Part shown: positions 22,840-35,675 of the stretch, in pieces
Numbering within the stretch: position 1 is the first letter of the stretch
How the letters are laid out: each line of letters begins with the position of its first letter
NCBI GenBank assembly: GCA_007922225.1
Contig: ML679960.1
Span: forward strand, 7,480,844 to 7,544,843
DNA from: Emydura subglobosa
Taxonomy: Eukaryota > Chordata > Testudines > Chelidae
Direction of reading: 5' to 3'
Length of the DNA stretch: 64,000 nucleotides
Translations under genes and position numbers: made by a program
The notes under the pieces: model-generated
Databases searched by the model: none
Told to the model about the DNA's origin: nothing
The model's input: the letters and a program-made list of their open reading frames with translations, nothing else

Positions 22840-24565
22840 TGAGACTAAGAAGAGAAAAATGTAGAAGTTGCAATAACAATGACAGAAACCCAAGTGTACT
22901 TAAAACCTATCTCTACCATACATATACCCTACATGTAGAAATAGCTGCTTTTCACCAGGTCAGAACTCTGACAGGAAAGAGATTTTTCCTGTTTTGGGTT
23001 CACCTGGTGCGGGTGCATTAACTGCGTTTGACTCAGTTTCCTGACATCATAATACATATAATTGATACAGTGTTTTGTTGATTCATGTCCATCTTGGCTG
23101 AATAAAAAAGTAGCTACTTAAGCTTCCGTCTTAAGAAATTAATATTTTGGCACCTCCACCTTACAGCATTGTGCCTAATCTTTTAGGCCTTCACTTTAGA
23201 GAAAGGCATCTCCCAGCTGACACTACTGCCACAGAGATAAGGCAGACACTTCACACCTTCTTTTATTTCTTTCTAAAGGCTCTAGTCACTTGCCCATATC
23301 TAGCAAAGTATAAAACATCTTCACTCCAACATCTGACAACATGAGATAGAATTCATCTACTACAGCGATTGCTACATTCTGACGCTCACTCAACAGATAC
23401 ATTATGTTCAATGATATCAACAAAGACATGGTTTCTGCTGGACCCTGCCGGAATAAATCTTTCCTATCTTCAAACCCTGAGAGTTTTGAAAAAGCAGGCA
23501 AAGAAGTCAGTGCTGAATTAGAATCGTTAAGTCTAATTACCACACCAGGCTCAGATCCAAACAGCAGCCAGGTCCTGCTTTGCACCAGAGATGGATGAAA
23601 ATGACTGTATCGTCTCCCATTTCTCTCTCTCTCACAGATGGCTTGTGGTTACTTGCTGCATGCCACGTACTAGCTTGTAGGAGTGCCTTTAAGCTATTAC
23701 TTCCAGTAGACCCTAAGAGTCGGGATGTGTCTGGTGTTAGGGTGATAGTGAGCAGAGAGGGGCTTTATCCATTCTAAGTTCTTGGGCTGTTTTTGCCCCA
23801 GATAAAAATGTACCTGAAGCTCCACATTTATTCACTGCCTGAAAACAAGCAATGTGTTTAGGCTAAGTTTAATTTAGTATTAATAGTAATCATTTATTAA
23901 TTACTTGTGGAGAGACAAAAGTGTGCTCTGTGTTGCATGGAACGTAAAAGGTTAGGGAGTATTTCCTTGATTCAGGTACCTTAAATGCTCCCCTGCATGT
24001 CTGCATATGATGGATCATAAATCCGCAGATCCCACTGGGGACATGGAGGAGGGGAATGCAAGCCAGGTGGGATTTAGGCTGGGCTGGAAGCAGAAGGGTT
24101 ACTGTCCATGGATTTCTCCCTTCCCTAGGCAGCAGAACTCACTCCATCTCCACAGCTGTACATAAGCCACACTCTCTCCCACAATGGGGTTTTCCCCCCA
24201 CAGTTGCATGTTCCAGGAAAGGGTACTAGAATAGCAGTGTGGACAGATTCCAGGGGCCTGAAGCTAAGAATCTGGCCCAGAGAGTAGAAGGAGAAGCAAA
24301 AATATTGATTGTACTTATAATGGGTACTAACAATCTGAATGGTAATTTCTGTACAGTTGACTTACTCCAATACCTTTGGCAAATTAATCAATATTTTTGT
24401 TCCAGGTTCAGACAAGGGCCTCTTTTAGAAAATATGTTCTGAGCTGGGTAGCACTGCTAATGAATTAAACTATTAAGAGACTGTTGTTACTCATCACAGT
24501 CTAGGCCCAGTGTGCTACCTTCCACCTCTTAGTTTCAATGTTTGGCATAGGATTAGAAGGTATAG
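22840..24565. other. No identifiable gene or element
   Basis: Mixed unique-looking sequence. The 99-codon and smaller frames show no domain. Confidence 0.4.
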
Positions 24566-24569
24566 GGAT

Positions 24570-24815
24570 TTAAGAATGCAAGGCCCCAATTCTTCAACTA
24601 TGGGTGTCTGAAGTTGGTTTCTGAAATCTGTATTTAGGTGCCTAAAGAAGTAGCCTGATTTTTCAAAAGTTCTGAACACCCAATGGCTCCAGTTGACAGC
24701 AGTGGATGCTGCTGGGTGCTCAGCACTCCTGAAAATCAAGCCACTTATTTAGATGCCTAAACAGGTATCTAGGAACCTAGCTTTAGACATCCATATTTGA
24801 GGATTTGGACCCTTG
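24570..24815. repeat. Old dispersed sauropsid repeat
   Basis: 'ttttcaaaagttctgaacac', GATGCTGCTGGGTGCTCAGC and 'tgaggatttggaccc' are the characteristic words of this family, here in a fairly complete arrangement with inverted halves (GTATTTAGGTGCCTAA and TTAGATGCCTAAACAG). Class unknown. Confidence 0.5.
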
Positions 24816-24819
24816 GATT

Positions 24820-27800
24820 CTTAAATCCATATACTTCCTAAATCTATACCATATATTCAAAATAAGAGGTGGAAGGCAGCACAGGGGACTAATGCACTAA
24901 ACGTTCATCTCTAGGGATCTGTGCACTTCAAATTTTGCTTGTGGTTAGAAGTGAAAATGAGTTTTGCTGCCCTAATCTTAGTTCTCTAGTGGTCCTTATT
25001 ATAAGACCAGCTTGACAAAATTCCACATGATGGACAGTGGTGTTTAAAACTAGATCCAGGACTAGAATAGCACGGTGTGATTAGGTCAGGATGGAGATAT
25101 ATGGGGTTTTTGGGAAAGTGAGCATATGCTTGTATTTCTCTAGTCAAACTGTCTAACCAAACATTCCTGTCATATTTTCTTGTCTCTAAGAGATTGTAAA
25201 GATAATAAACCCTCTATAATAATAAAAGCCTCAAAAAAAAAAAAAAGTAAAGCCCCATCCTGGGCAGAAATTACTTCCCTCCAACAGAGACCTGAGGTAC
25301 TGTTACACTTGCATAGCCCGACATGTCAATAAAGGATTGTCGAACTGATGTCACTAGTATTTTCATCTTCTATTTTGTTAGATTCTGTACTTTCAGAAAA
25401 GTGCTAACAGTACTGCTACTTCAGACAGCAACTTTGCATGCGAGGGGTTTCCCCCCTTTTTTTTGTGACCTTGCTGATAATTGTGTCACATTCTCACAAG
25501 GCAAAATATGAAACATGACTTGGTCCTGCTGGCATGTCTGTTGATTTATGGGTCAAGTCTCTGGTTATTACAGACAACATTTTTAAGTATCTGATTAAGA
25601 AGCCCTGCTGATTTAAGGATCTCACAAAAATGTGTGCATAATGAATTATCTACAGATAATAATTCAAATTGTCCCTTGATGAGTCATATCACCTTCTTTT
25701 ATTAAATTACCTTTTCAGGAGTCTAACAAGGGCAATATGAAATGTTGAGATGTGGCATTAGCAATGTATGTAACACATCAATAGAGGCACACATCTAAAG
25801 GAGAATCCTGTAATTTTGAAGGAGCTGCCAACCAATATTTAGCCCAACCTAAAAAAAAGTTTTAGAAGAGGAGCCCATAGAATAGATGCTCCAAATGGGC
25901 CAGGAGAAGTAATGTGACACATAATCAAAGCTGTTGCACCAGAGATGAACGCTGGTCAATGTTCACCATTCCATTCCTTATGCATCCGAATATCTTGTTA
26001 ACTTTTGACCACAGCTGCACTAAAAGCAGAGGTTTTCATTGACTTGTCTACGTGATGCCCAGGTTCCAGTATAAAAAGATGGCAATCAGAAATTGTGTTG
26101 AGGAAGAACTAGTGCATTTTGGGTACTGCTAGTGTTAAGCTGTGCAATGTACTATTGACTTATGAAGTTACAAAACATGACCCAAAACTGTATGTGGGTG
26201 GGCGATATGATTAAAAACAATGAATACATTCAAACCAAAATTAAAAATATATATAACAAAAATTAAGTATATTTTCAAATTGCAATGGTTTCAAATATTG
26301 TTAACTGGGAGATTGTCAGATAGGGCTCTAGGCCAGGGTGATCTACAGGCTCTAACCCTCATGCGTCCTCATACATCAGACAAAAATCTACTCCAAGGAT
26401 GAACAAGTAAAAAGTAATTTTATTTAACGCTGTCTTTAGCCTACTTTTCTCCCAAAGCTCTTTCTCTAAATGTTTATTTCCTTTTTCTAAGATGGACTGA
26501 GATGTAGCCACTCATTCTAATTTCCTCTGCAATAGGGAATGCCATGAATTTTGGAAGGGGGAGAACACCGGGCATAACAACTGAGCACTGTAGTTTCCCT
26601 CATGACAGCAGCTTTTCTTGCGTACATGTATGCCTGTTAAGGTATAAGCAGGGGTGAATTTTTCTCATTTTTTCCTAGGAATGTTAGGAAATTGCTAGGA
26701 ACACAGTTCTCTGGCAAATGCTTATGGAGTTCACACGTCCTCCTCATCACTCCTGAGTCTCCAGAATCAAAGGACATTCCAGGGTGAGGCTTAGGGCTCA
26801 GGGTAGTTGGTGCATGCTTCCCTGATCCAGTTCCCCCAAATAAACCTTTCCTCAGTCAGCTTACTCATGCTGCTGGTTTGAGTAATCTGTACAGACAGCT
26901 AGCCTGGACTGTTTGAGACTTCTTGTCTGCTAACAATTTATTGCAGTAGTATGCTGCCTTTGCTGGTGCCACCCGACAAGAACAAGGGTGGCAGAATCAG
27001 GCCTCACGTGATCTGAAGCACATCTGTTGTATCAATTGGTCTGTCCATAGATTCTATGATATTAAAAGGTGTTTGTGGACTTTTGTAGTCTTCCTAATTT
27101 CTGTGGTGGTTCAGGCAACCACCAGAATCTGAAACAAGCAGGTGACAATCAAATCACATTTAAGATCTTAGTGTCACTGAGCCATACTCGGATGTTACCT
27201 CATTTGTTAGGCTGACTTGTCGCTGCAAGGAAAATCCTATAACTCATTCGGTCAGTGAAATAGCTTTTCTACACCATTCAGTTTCATTATTTTACTCTTC
27301 ACTGTATCCTATTTACTCTCCTGCTATAACCCCTTCTCAGAAATCTTCTCCAGTAAGCTCTATCTTTTCCTCAGGTATAATTTTTCCTCCAAATATTTCT
27401 CCAGTTTCTCCACTGTAATTCCAAACCTTATTCCTCTACAACTTACCCAACCTACTGTAGCCCTCCAGATATCCTAATACCTCTTCAGTCTTTCTTTACT
27501 ACGTGGTTAGTGGCCTCCACCTATATTTGACCAACCATGGTATCTCCGACCTTGAAACTAATTTTTAAAAGCTATGGACCTACTTCAGGGGGCTCATGGA
27601 TACAAAATAAGCATGTGCTCCTAAGAACTTCTCAAAAAACACCCACAGAAATCATCTGCAGAAGATAAGCAAGTGGCAGGGATCCAAAGACTTTTCTTCA
27701 ATAATTTTGCTACTGAAGAACTAATGAGAGAACTCCAGTGCAAAGAGAGAACAAACTGTTCTTATGCCAAAGCCAGCATGAGTGAGCAAGTATCAAATAC

Positions 27801-30790
27801 TGGAAAGCTTCCCAGTTGCTGTGTGGCATCAAAGAAATCCTCCAGCTTCAAATGGAAGCAACCAACCCCAGTCCAAGAAGGTACATGCCTATTAAGGAAT
27901 CGTGAAACAAAATGTAGATAAAAGAGGAAGAGTCTACTTCTGACTGCCCAGTCTGGTACAGTGAAAGCCTTTAATACCCTGACTCTCCAAGGACACTGAG
28001 GCACAAGCCTGCCCGTCTACCCCAAATATGCATTGCAGATGCTGAAACCTGTGTCACAGGGTCTTCACTGATATTTTTAGCAAACTAGCTACAGTACAGC
28101 TAACACAGGGAAGCCTACATGAGCTGCCATTCACATTCCTGGGTGCAGTATAGTCCTGCCCTCTGCATGGGGGAACATGACTCCATTTATTTCCCCAGTA
28201 TGTGTAAAATGGCTTCTCCTCATGTCACAAACCAGACAAATCAAAATAATACCCAGCATTTCACTAATAATCTCTTCTTTTAATTGTCTCTTTTATTTTC
28301 CTCTGTATATTTTTGAAAACTTATTTTAGTGTGCTCAATAGTTTTCTCTAAGGTTATTCATCTCATTTCCAGTCTACTGTATTTTCTCATGTGATTCGTG
28401 TTTTCCTTTCCACCTCACTGTCTGTTTCCATTTTCAGCCTATTTGTTTCAGCTTATAGACTACTTTGTGTATCTACTTCCTCCAGACTTGTTTTGATTCC
28501 TTTTTCTTGCTTTCTTTCTCACCTGTTCTTATGCCTCTTACGCTCTGTCTCTCTCTTTAGCACATCAAGCATCTCTTTTGTCACATGTTCCATTCATGTT
28601 CTCTTCTGTCCCAAATCTCGCCCATCCTTCCTTTTTCTGTGGAAATCCTCTTTTCTTTCTTTGTGTATGCGTGTATCGATCGATCGATCGAGAGAGTCCA
28701 TTATAGATGCAGCAGGTAGCAATGCCTATAGTAAATGTTGCACAACACTGTCCCATTGTAAGAGCCTATTTTCAGTTGTTCATAACTTTTCAAAACTTAA
28801 CATAAACTTTAAAGGTAGTGGGTGGGTGTTTCAAAAATGCTCGGCACTGGCCTAATTCAATGGTAAAATGCCCTTGATTCAACATGAGCACAGTTAGGCC
28901 AATGCTGAACACTTTTGAAAATCCCACCTTCTATATCTAAAAAATAAAACACTTTGATATAAACTATAAAACTTCAGAGAAATCCCATTTGATCTCATCT
29001 GGAGAATAACGCTCCATGCAGGAAACTTTTATAGAAGCGATAATCTCCTGTTGAAAGCTCGTGACAAGAGAGACAAAAATGGAAGAAGTGGTAACTAAAC
29101 TAACACACCAGTTGTGGGTGTTGCATATTACTTTTTTTGTAGAATAAATGTATTCATAATTAATAACTTTGAGGGTTTTTTCACATCTAAGTCTTGGCAA
29201 ACCCTAGAGCAAGTTAAGAATCTTTATATTACAAATAGTAAGGTCACATCCCTAACTAACATCATGAGAAAAATTAATAACTTGTCTTACCTGATCTTCG
29301 TTTCTCCAGATTAGAATGTTAGTATAAAATTACTTGGTGTTCAACATGCCAACTCATGTGTAAACAGGCTTTTCACGCCCTCAGAGCTATCGGCAGGCAT
29401 GGCCACTGGTGGGAATTCAGAGGGGAAAAAACCACGCTAAGGCAGCCACAGCAAGCTGGCATGCAATGTCACAGTCTGCTTGCCCACCAAATTCTGGGAT
29501 GATGATGAGGAAAAAAATATAAATGCTTTTTACTCACTTTAAAAAATTCCTCCCTAGCTGCTAGCTAGGGTGGGTGAAATAATATGCAAGGCTGTCCTAA
29601 ATGGACATGCTAAATTTGCTGGAGGTTTGTAATCCCAAACCTTCGGAACAGGGGCAACAGAGCAAGATAAATGGGTCATTCTATTGAGAATAATTCAAAA
29701 ACATGATTACTTAGGGCATTTAAATGTTTCTATCATGTCATTGAACAGCCTTTCCCTCTCGTCTTATTCCCTGCATCTCTCTTTTTTCCTTCTCCATTTT
29801 CATTGGATTTGGCGCTCTTTATTCTTGCTGCTTCCTGTGGACAGCATGTCCTGTCGGTTACTGATTAAGATGCTGTTACTGTCTGTCAGGATGGATTTTC
29901 CCTGACACACTTTTCCTCTCTAACGACATCTCCTTTTCTGCTTTCTTCTGTCTCTTCACATTTCTGGTCTCACCCTCTGTCCCCATTATTTTTTCACCTC
30001 CTTGCCTCCTTTCATTGTCTACCATTCCCCTATCTTTGTCACTCTTCTCTCATCTATATTCCCTAGTCCCTGCTAGCTCTTTTCTCTCATTCCCCTGTCT
30101 CCCCTTGTCATTGCTTTCTCCTCTCTACCTGTCCCATTGTGCTAATGCACTGACATACAGCACTAAAATGGCTTAAGTGAAAGTAGTGTCTCCTGAAGCA
30201 AGAATCTTCTCGTGTGTCCCCTGTGCGTGCTAGTGCATGAAGATGAAAATAACATCAGGGAACAGCCATTTTATGATTCTCTCTCTACATATTGTGTGCG
30301 TGTGTATATGTATGGGCAGATCTCAGCTGGTGCAAATCAGCATAGCTTTTCTGAAGTCACCAGCTGAGGTTCTGGCCCATGATTTGTAAATCTCCACAAG
30401 GAACAACAGACACCATACAAATAAAAGCTCATATTAATATTAAGAGTCACCATCACACATTTTCATACAACCAAAGAGAAATAATCCTTTTTATTGCAAG
30501 TAGACTGGTGTGGAGATAAAAAAAAGACTACCTCCCGCCCCACCCAAATAGAACCAAATAAAAAAACTTGAGTATGGTCGCATTTACTGAGTCTGCAGAA
30601 GTTCTATAGGACTAGTGAGCTTTGACAGTAGGTGCTTAAAATAGTAGAAAGTAATGGCTATAGGCAGAGAGATGGATAAATTACAAAGAACTTATCCTTA
30701 CAAGGATAAATTACAAGGAACTCACTAGATAAAGTTATATTTTCAGTAATGCAAACTAATATGTCCTGAGAGGTACAGAGTGAGAGACAG
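24820..30790. other. Long gene-poor stretch with pyrimidine-rich zones
   Basis: I find no gene. Notable content: an A14 run at 25233; an AT-rich block at 25320-25740 with homeodomain-type ATAATGAATTAT at 25639; C/T-rich zones at about 27290-27510, 28260-28680 and 29745-30130; and a GATC-type microsatellite at 28674-28690. The 154-codon frame at 28391 lies entirely in the pyrimidine tract and is rich in Ser, Phe and Leu, as composition predicts. Confidence 0.45.
28674..28690 (+). repeat. (ATCG)n microsatellite
   Basis: Four units of a self-complementary tetranucleotide, TATCGATCGATCGATCG, within a pyrimidine-rich zone. It is rich in CpG, which is otherwise scarce in this part of the window. 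Confidence 0.8.
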
Positions 30791-30794
30791 GATG

Positions 30795-30905
30795 ATCCAC
30801 TGATTAGAGAGCTAACCAGGGCAGTGGAAGACCTGGGTTTAACTCCTGTTCTGCCATAGACATCCCCTGTGATCTTGGGCAAGTCACTTAAGATAAGATT
30901 TTCTA
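30795..30905 (+). repeat. MIR SINE, tRNA-like head and core start
   Basis: 'ctgattagagagctaacc' is followed by 'gaagacctgggtttaactcc', a degenerate B-box, and then by 'gatcttgggcaagtcactta', the best conserved MIR core word. The strand is therefore clear. The 3' half is missing. Confidence 0.8.
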
Positions 30906-31199
30906 AAGGAGTTTAAGTATGGTATAAGGGCCATATAGGTACTATAGATAGTGTTCTCAACTCCCATTGATTTTAATGGAAATTGAGAGATGCTCTGCAT
31001 CTGGTGGGATGAGGCCCTAAAGGAATGCCATCACATGTGTACCATATTTATATTCAGTGTATGCATTATGTATATATTCATTGGGGGTGGGGGAGTTCAA
31101 AGGTGCCTACATGGTGTAAAATCACAAGTTCCAATTAAATTATATAAATTGTACCTATACCACAACTGCCTATCGAGCTATCCATTTTCTCAGCTGGAC

Positions 31200-32500
31200 A
31201 GTTTGTTGTAGGCATTGGAGTAGATGGGTCTAGAAGGATTTGAAAAGGGACAGCTTGGTGGAGTTATGGATTAGTTCAGGGACAGTGTTTCATGCATAAG
31301 GGACACTGTGCAAGAAAATGATTGTGGGAGAAGGCAGGCGAGCATCACTGGCAGTGAAGAGTGGACAATGAGATAAGAGACCAGAGTAGATAAGTAGCAA
31401 AAGGCAGAGTTGTGAATTGCCATGAAGGTGAAGAGAAGCTTGGATACAGTAGGAAAGGGGGAGGGGGGACGCCATTGGAGGGACTCCCATCAGGGTGTGT
31501 GAATGTGTGACATGATCAGTGGAACAGGTGAAAGAAATGATTTTAGTGGCTGCGTTTATATAGATGAGAGGGAGGCAATGTGAACATCAGGAATGCCAGA
31601 AAGGAGGAGGTTACAACAACTGTGCTGAGTGATAAGAGTTTTAGCTGTCTGGGCAGAAAGAAAAGGTTGAACCTAAACAATGTTATGGGGAAAAAAGCAG
31701 TGAAATGTAGACACAGCCTGGATGTGCAGGGAAAAGAAGACGGAGGAGTCAAAAATGACTCCTGGGTTGTGGGCCTGAATGACAACGAGGAAGTCTGTAC
31801 TGTCAACACTGCAGTGACAGAGATATGAGAATGAGAAGGATTTTTTGGCAGAAAGACAGGGAATTCAGTTGTGGTTCAGTTATGGCTATGTTAACTGCAA
31901 ATTGTCCAGTTCAGTGGATGGAAGGCAACAGATCAGAAGTGCAGAGGCGATCTGTCAGTTGTCAATATAAAGATGGCAGATGAAGCAGTGTGAGCAGTTA
32001 AGATCACCGAGAAACAGGACATAAAGAGAGAAGAGGGAAAAGTGCCAAGGACGGAGGCCTGTGTAAATTGGGGTGGGGGAAAAAGAAGGAACTGCCAAAA
32101 GAAGTACCATGAAAGCCAAAGACGATCAGTGTCAAGCAGAAGGTTGTGATCAACTGTGTCAGATGTACCAGAGAGATTAAGGGGAATGAGGATGAAATAA
32201 AAACTCTGGGGTCTGGCAGGGAAGAGGGTTGGGACCCAGTGAGATTAGTACAGTGGATGGGGAGAGTGACAGCTAGACAGGAGAAGATGGAGATGGAGAA
32301 GACAAATTCCAGGTAGGGGTTGGAGACAACATAGTTGATGAGTTTGGAGGTAAAGGGAAGAATAGAAATGCGGTGGAAGCTGGAGGGGCAAAGCGGGCTT
32401 GAGGGCCTGCATTTTGATGAGGGGAGAATACTACAGCATGCTTATATTGTGTGGTGAAGAAGCCAGAGAAGAGCAAGAGGGCAAGAGAGGGGGTGAGCAC
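31200..32500 (-). repeat. L2 LINE, antisense, degraded ORF2
   Basis: Read on the minus strand, bases near 32165-32130 translate to 'LNLSGTSDTVDH'. This is the L2 RT motif-A region, in which intact members have 'LDLSAAFDTVDH'. Downstream, near 31775-31740, 'NPGVIFDSS' matches the 'LGVILDSS' block of the L2/CR1 group. The purine-rich plus strand with 'gactcctgggttgtgggcct' is the usual look of an antisense L2. Stops are frequent, and the catalytic context is altered (AFDTVDH is TSDTVDH here). Both ends are approximate. Confidence 0.75.
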
Positions 32501-32594
32501 AGAAGCAACATTTTTCAAAAATGGCCGTTGATTCTGGGTGCATCAGTCCCTGAGTGCCTAGGGTTGGGTTTTGAGAGGTGCTGGGTGTCCTCAG

Positions 32595-32815
32595 CTCCAT
32601 TGAATCTGTGAGTTCAGTAATTCTGTGTGACCTTGGGCAAGTGGATTTTCTCCCCTCCTGCTCTGTTTTGTCTCTTCAGATTGTAAACGTTTTGGGGCAG
32701 AGATTGGCTCTTACTATATGCACTGTGCTTAGCACAATGGGGCTCTGATCCAGATCTGAAGCTTTAGGTGCTATGGTAATACATATAGCAACCAATAGGA
32801 ATAATAATAGTTCTC
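32595..32815 (+). repeat. MIR-like SINE, core and tail
   Basis: 'gtgtgaccttgggcaagtgg' is the MIR core. It is followed by 'agattgtaaacgttttgggg', 'gtgcttagcacaatggggct' and 'ggtgctatggtaatacatat', a 3' end common to sauropsid MIR-like SINEs. Plus orientation. Confidence 0.75.
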
Positions 32816-32984
32816 AACTACAGAATAAGTCAACAAGAGAGAAAACATCTCCAAAAAACCTCTCTTCAACCAACATATTTCACAATCACTCAAGATATCA
32901 GAATCAGAAACACTGTCATTGCTGTAAGAAGGGAATTTCTGACGTTGCTGCAGAGCTAAATGTAGAGGGAGAAGGAGGGTGAGC

Positions 32985-33110
32985 CAAGGGTATACCTTGT
33001 GAAAATGGGGTGGGGTGAGACGAACCCACCAAAAGAAATGCCATGAACAATAACGGAGAACAATAAGCCAGTCAGGAGGATGTGATCAGCTGTGTTAAAT
33101 GAACCCCATT
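32985..33110 (-). repeat. Second L2 LINE fragment
   Basis: The segment 'atgtgatcagctgtgttaaa' and the 'ccaaaagaaatgccatgaa' before it parallel 'ttgtgatcaactgtgtcaga' and 'ccaaaagaagtaccatgaa' at 32.09-32.16 kb. It is therefore a separate minus-strand copy, or a local duplication, of the same RT segment. Confidence 0.6.
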
Positions 33111-33478
33111 GAGTTCACTGAGACAAAAGTAAGGGGCTCTCAGCCTGGTCCACCATGATTTCTGAAATAAGCCACAAGACACTGGCAAAACTGCTTCAAG
33201 TCTCCATAAGTCTGAAGCTTCTGCATTAAAAATCAGAACAAATTCATGTATTTACAATGGCTCTCCTCTGCTCCACCTTTATCTCCTCATCTCATGCTGA
33301 CTTTTTCTCCCATTCTCTTCTGTCCTCATCCTTCTCTCCCGTGCATCTGTTTCCACCTTCTTTTCTGTTCCAAAGGTCCAGCAGCAGGCAGTAGCCCATT
33401 TCATACGCCACCTTTTGATCATTGTAATGACAAAATAAATAAATAAAAGGGCTAACTTTTTTCCTTTGCTGTTACTAG

Positions 33479-33492
33479 CCAGTAGGTGGCGC
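33479..33492 (+). promoter_or_regulatory. Candidate CTCF binding site
   Basis: CCAGTAGGTGGCGC matches the 14-base CTCF core consensus CCASYAGRKGGCRS at every position and is followed by T. It lies outside the repeats I can recognise. CTCF sites of this strength are often occupied in vertebrates, but occupancy cannot be read from sequence. Confidence 0.6.
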
Positions 33493-33499
33493 TCATCTC

Positions 33500-34210
33500 C
33501 TGTTTTAAATGCCACTGGATGATTCCCCCCTACCACCATAAAGCAATCTATCATTTCTACTGCAGTGAAAACAGTAGTTGTGAGGTAGCGTAAGACTTAA
33601 CAAAACAGCTAATCTTGGCTGGATCACAGCATATAATACTGTGACTCCTGTCAGCAATGCAGGTCCAAACACCCGCTGATCGATATGGTTGATATTATCT
33701 GATAAATTGCAGATGTTGAACAGTTTTGTGCACTGTTCTCTTTCTTTCTTTGGTCCACCCCCCCCCTCCCCCCTAAGAAAATCTATTTGGTGAAGGAGCC
33801 TGGCATCTGAGGTACTTGGACTTTCCTACATTTCAAAATATCCCACACGTAATAAGCCCAATTCGGAGCTCACATCAGTTGTATACCTGTGTAACTGCAC
33901 CGACTTCAGCGGAGCTATTCCTGTTTTAAAATGGTGTCAGAGAGATCAGAATTAGGACCAGTTTAAGCAAAGGGGGCTGCTCTTTTCCATAGACATTGAT
34001 AGTATGTGAAAAATCTTTGGACATTCATCACTTCAGCCGGAGCTCTTGTTTTATCCTCGGTAGGGTCTTTCATGAAGCATCCTCACACACTCTCCAGGAA
34101 CTCGGCACATTTTCTCCATAAAGGCTGTGACTGTATAGGCAGCCGTGAGGTAGCCCTTGGTGAAATGCCAGTTGACCCTTTCCCTAGTACAGATTTCCCC
34201 AGGGCTTCAG
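33500..34210. other. No gene seen
   Basis: A C-rich run lies at about 33757-33773. 'cagttgtatacctgtgtaac' near 33876 belongs to an old dispersed repeat. No coding signal. Confidence 0.4.
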
Positions 34211-34214
34211 AGTT

Positions 34215-34475
34215 TTGCCACTATGGGGATGTCTGCACCGCAAGCGGAGGGTCTGATTGCAATACAGGCTGGCATGGCCATGCTAGTTTTAGGCGAGTGA
34301 GCACAGCTGAAAACAGCAGTGAAGAAGTGGTGGGTCAGCTGCAGCACGGGCAGCACAACCACGCCGGGGAGTCTGGCTATGTACTCAGGTTGCTAGCTTG
34401 CTCCTGGAGCTGTGCCACCACATCTTCACTGCTATTTTGGGCTGCGCTAGCTAGATTAAAGCTAGCATGGGTCAT
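34215..34475. mobile_element. Palindromic MITE, family A copy 1
   Basis: The inner arms 'aaaacagcagtgaagaagtg' (about 34310) and 'catcttcactgctatttt' (about 34421) are complementary. The outer parts, 'ggatgtctgcaccgcaagc' and 'aaagctagcatgggtcatgc', follow the outline of a common sauropsid MITE with 'gctagc' boxes. The 164-codon frame at 34006-34500 crosses it and is not a gene. No transposase. Superfamily unassigned. Confidence 0.6.
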
Positions 34476-35089
34476 GCATAACCTAGGCAGCTTCTGTTAG
34501 CTAAAAGTTAAAGCCCTCTTGCGCTACTCACAAAGCAGTCTCTTGTGCTTGCAGTGTGATGCCTCCACCACCAAACTGGACTCGCATCGAGGATGCCGTT
34601 CTCCATTAAAAATGGCTTTGCTTTCAGTGTGAAGTATGGGTGTGTGTGGGGTGGGGGCAGGGGGCCGGCGGATAATAGATTTTTGTGTGGGGTTTAAACT
34701 ATGATCTTTTGAACTTCTTCATGAGGCAGGATAACATCCAGCACTTACATAGCACTTCACCTCTGCAAAGCACTGTACAAGAATGTGATTAAGATAGTGC
34801 TAAATAGGACACGGAGGCCTGGTTTGAACTTCATCAGCTAGTTTGAACTGGCATGTCACCACTGCCTTCCAGAGAGCCCACTTACACCAGCTGATGATCT
34901 GTCTCCTTTGCCTTTTTCCTTCAAACAGTCTGATTTTGTCACTGAGACAAGGTGGGTGAGGTAAGAAATTGTTTAGCCTAAGTAGTTAATACATACCGTA
35001 CAAGACTAGTCAAGGTGAAGTGGCCTATTAACACCTCTGCAGTCGTAGAACAAAGAAAAGGGCGGTTAGTGGGTTACAGATTGTTGTAA

Positions 35090-35420
35090 TAAACCATAAA
35101 TACAGTGTCTCTATTCAGTCCATGATTTTTAGCATCTAACAAAATTATGAATTTAAACTCCCATGCTTGTCTTTAGAAGGTATTGTGCAGCTTTCCTTTG
35201 AGAATGAGGACTGATAGGTCAGACATAGTTTGGTGAAGTGTTCGCCCACAGGTGATATGGTGGTTTTTGTCTTATCATTTTGCTGTGTGACTTCATTCAA
35301 GAGCTTAGTGGGTGTATGGTTTCAGTCACATAGTTGGGGCATTTAGTGCCCTGGATGAGGTACACCACATGTTGTGATAGGCCTGTGTAGAGCCCAGGGA
35401 TCTTGAAAGGTGTGTTGTGA
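35090..35420 (-). pseudogene. Penelope-like endonuclease (GIY-YIG) region remnant
   Basis: Minus-strand translations give 'VVYLIQGTKCPNYV', then 'SPVGEHFTK', then in shifted frames 'DLSVLILKGKLHN' and 'NHGLNRDTVF'. The order 'YLI.C..C', 'GEHF', 'L..LKG', 'GLNRD' is that of the C-terminal endonuclease domain of Penelope-like elements. At least two frameshifts separate the blocks. The expected cysteine and GIY/YIG residues are partly missing (glycine stands where the first cysteine is usual). Confidence 0.7.
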
Positions 35421-35675
35421 GGTGTATTGATTGTCAGAGCAGTGGAGATATAGCTGCGGTGGACACTGGGCTGTCTAGAGCTTGTTTCTGATGTTGAGTG
35501 TGGTCGGGAAAGGGGAGTTGTTTAAAGGCCAGAAGAGGGCAATTCATGAAAGATTTCTTTCAAGATGTGATACCCATCAAATATGGGTTGTAATTGTTTA
35601 ACGATACCTTGTATGGGTTTCAGTGTGGTGTGGTAGATAACAACTAGAAATGTATCGTCAGAAGGTTTGTTTGTT

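Noticed and set aside
28391..28855. 154-codon Ser/Phe/Leu-rich frame
   Set aside because: Lies in a pyrimidine tract, so hydrophobic and Ser codons are forced by composition. I do not accept it as a membrane protein.
34006..34500. 164-codon plus-strand frame
   Set aside because: Mostly made of a palindromic MITE; its amino-acid pattern has no family resemblance.
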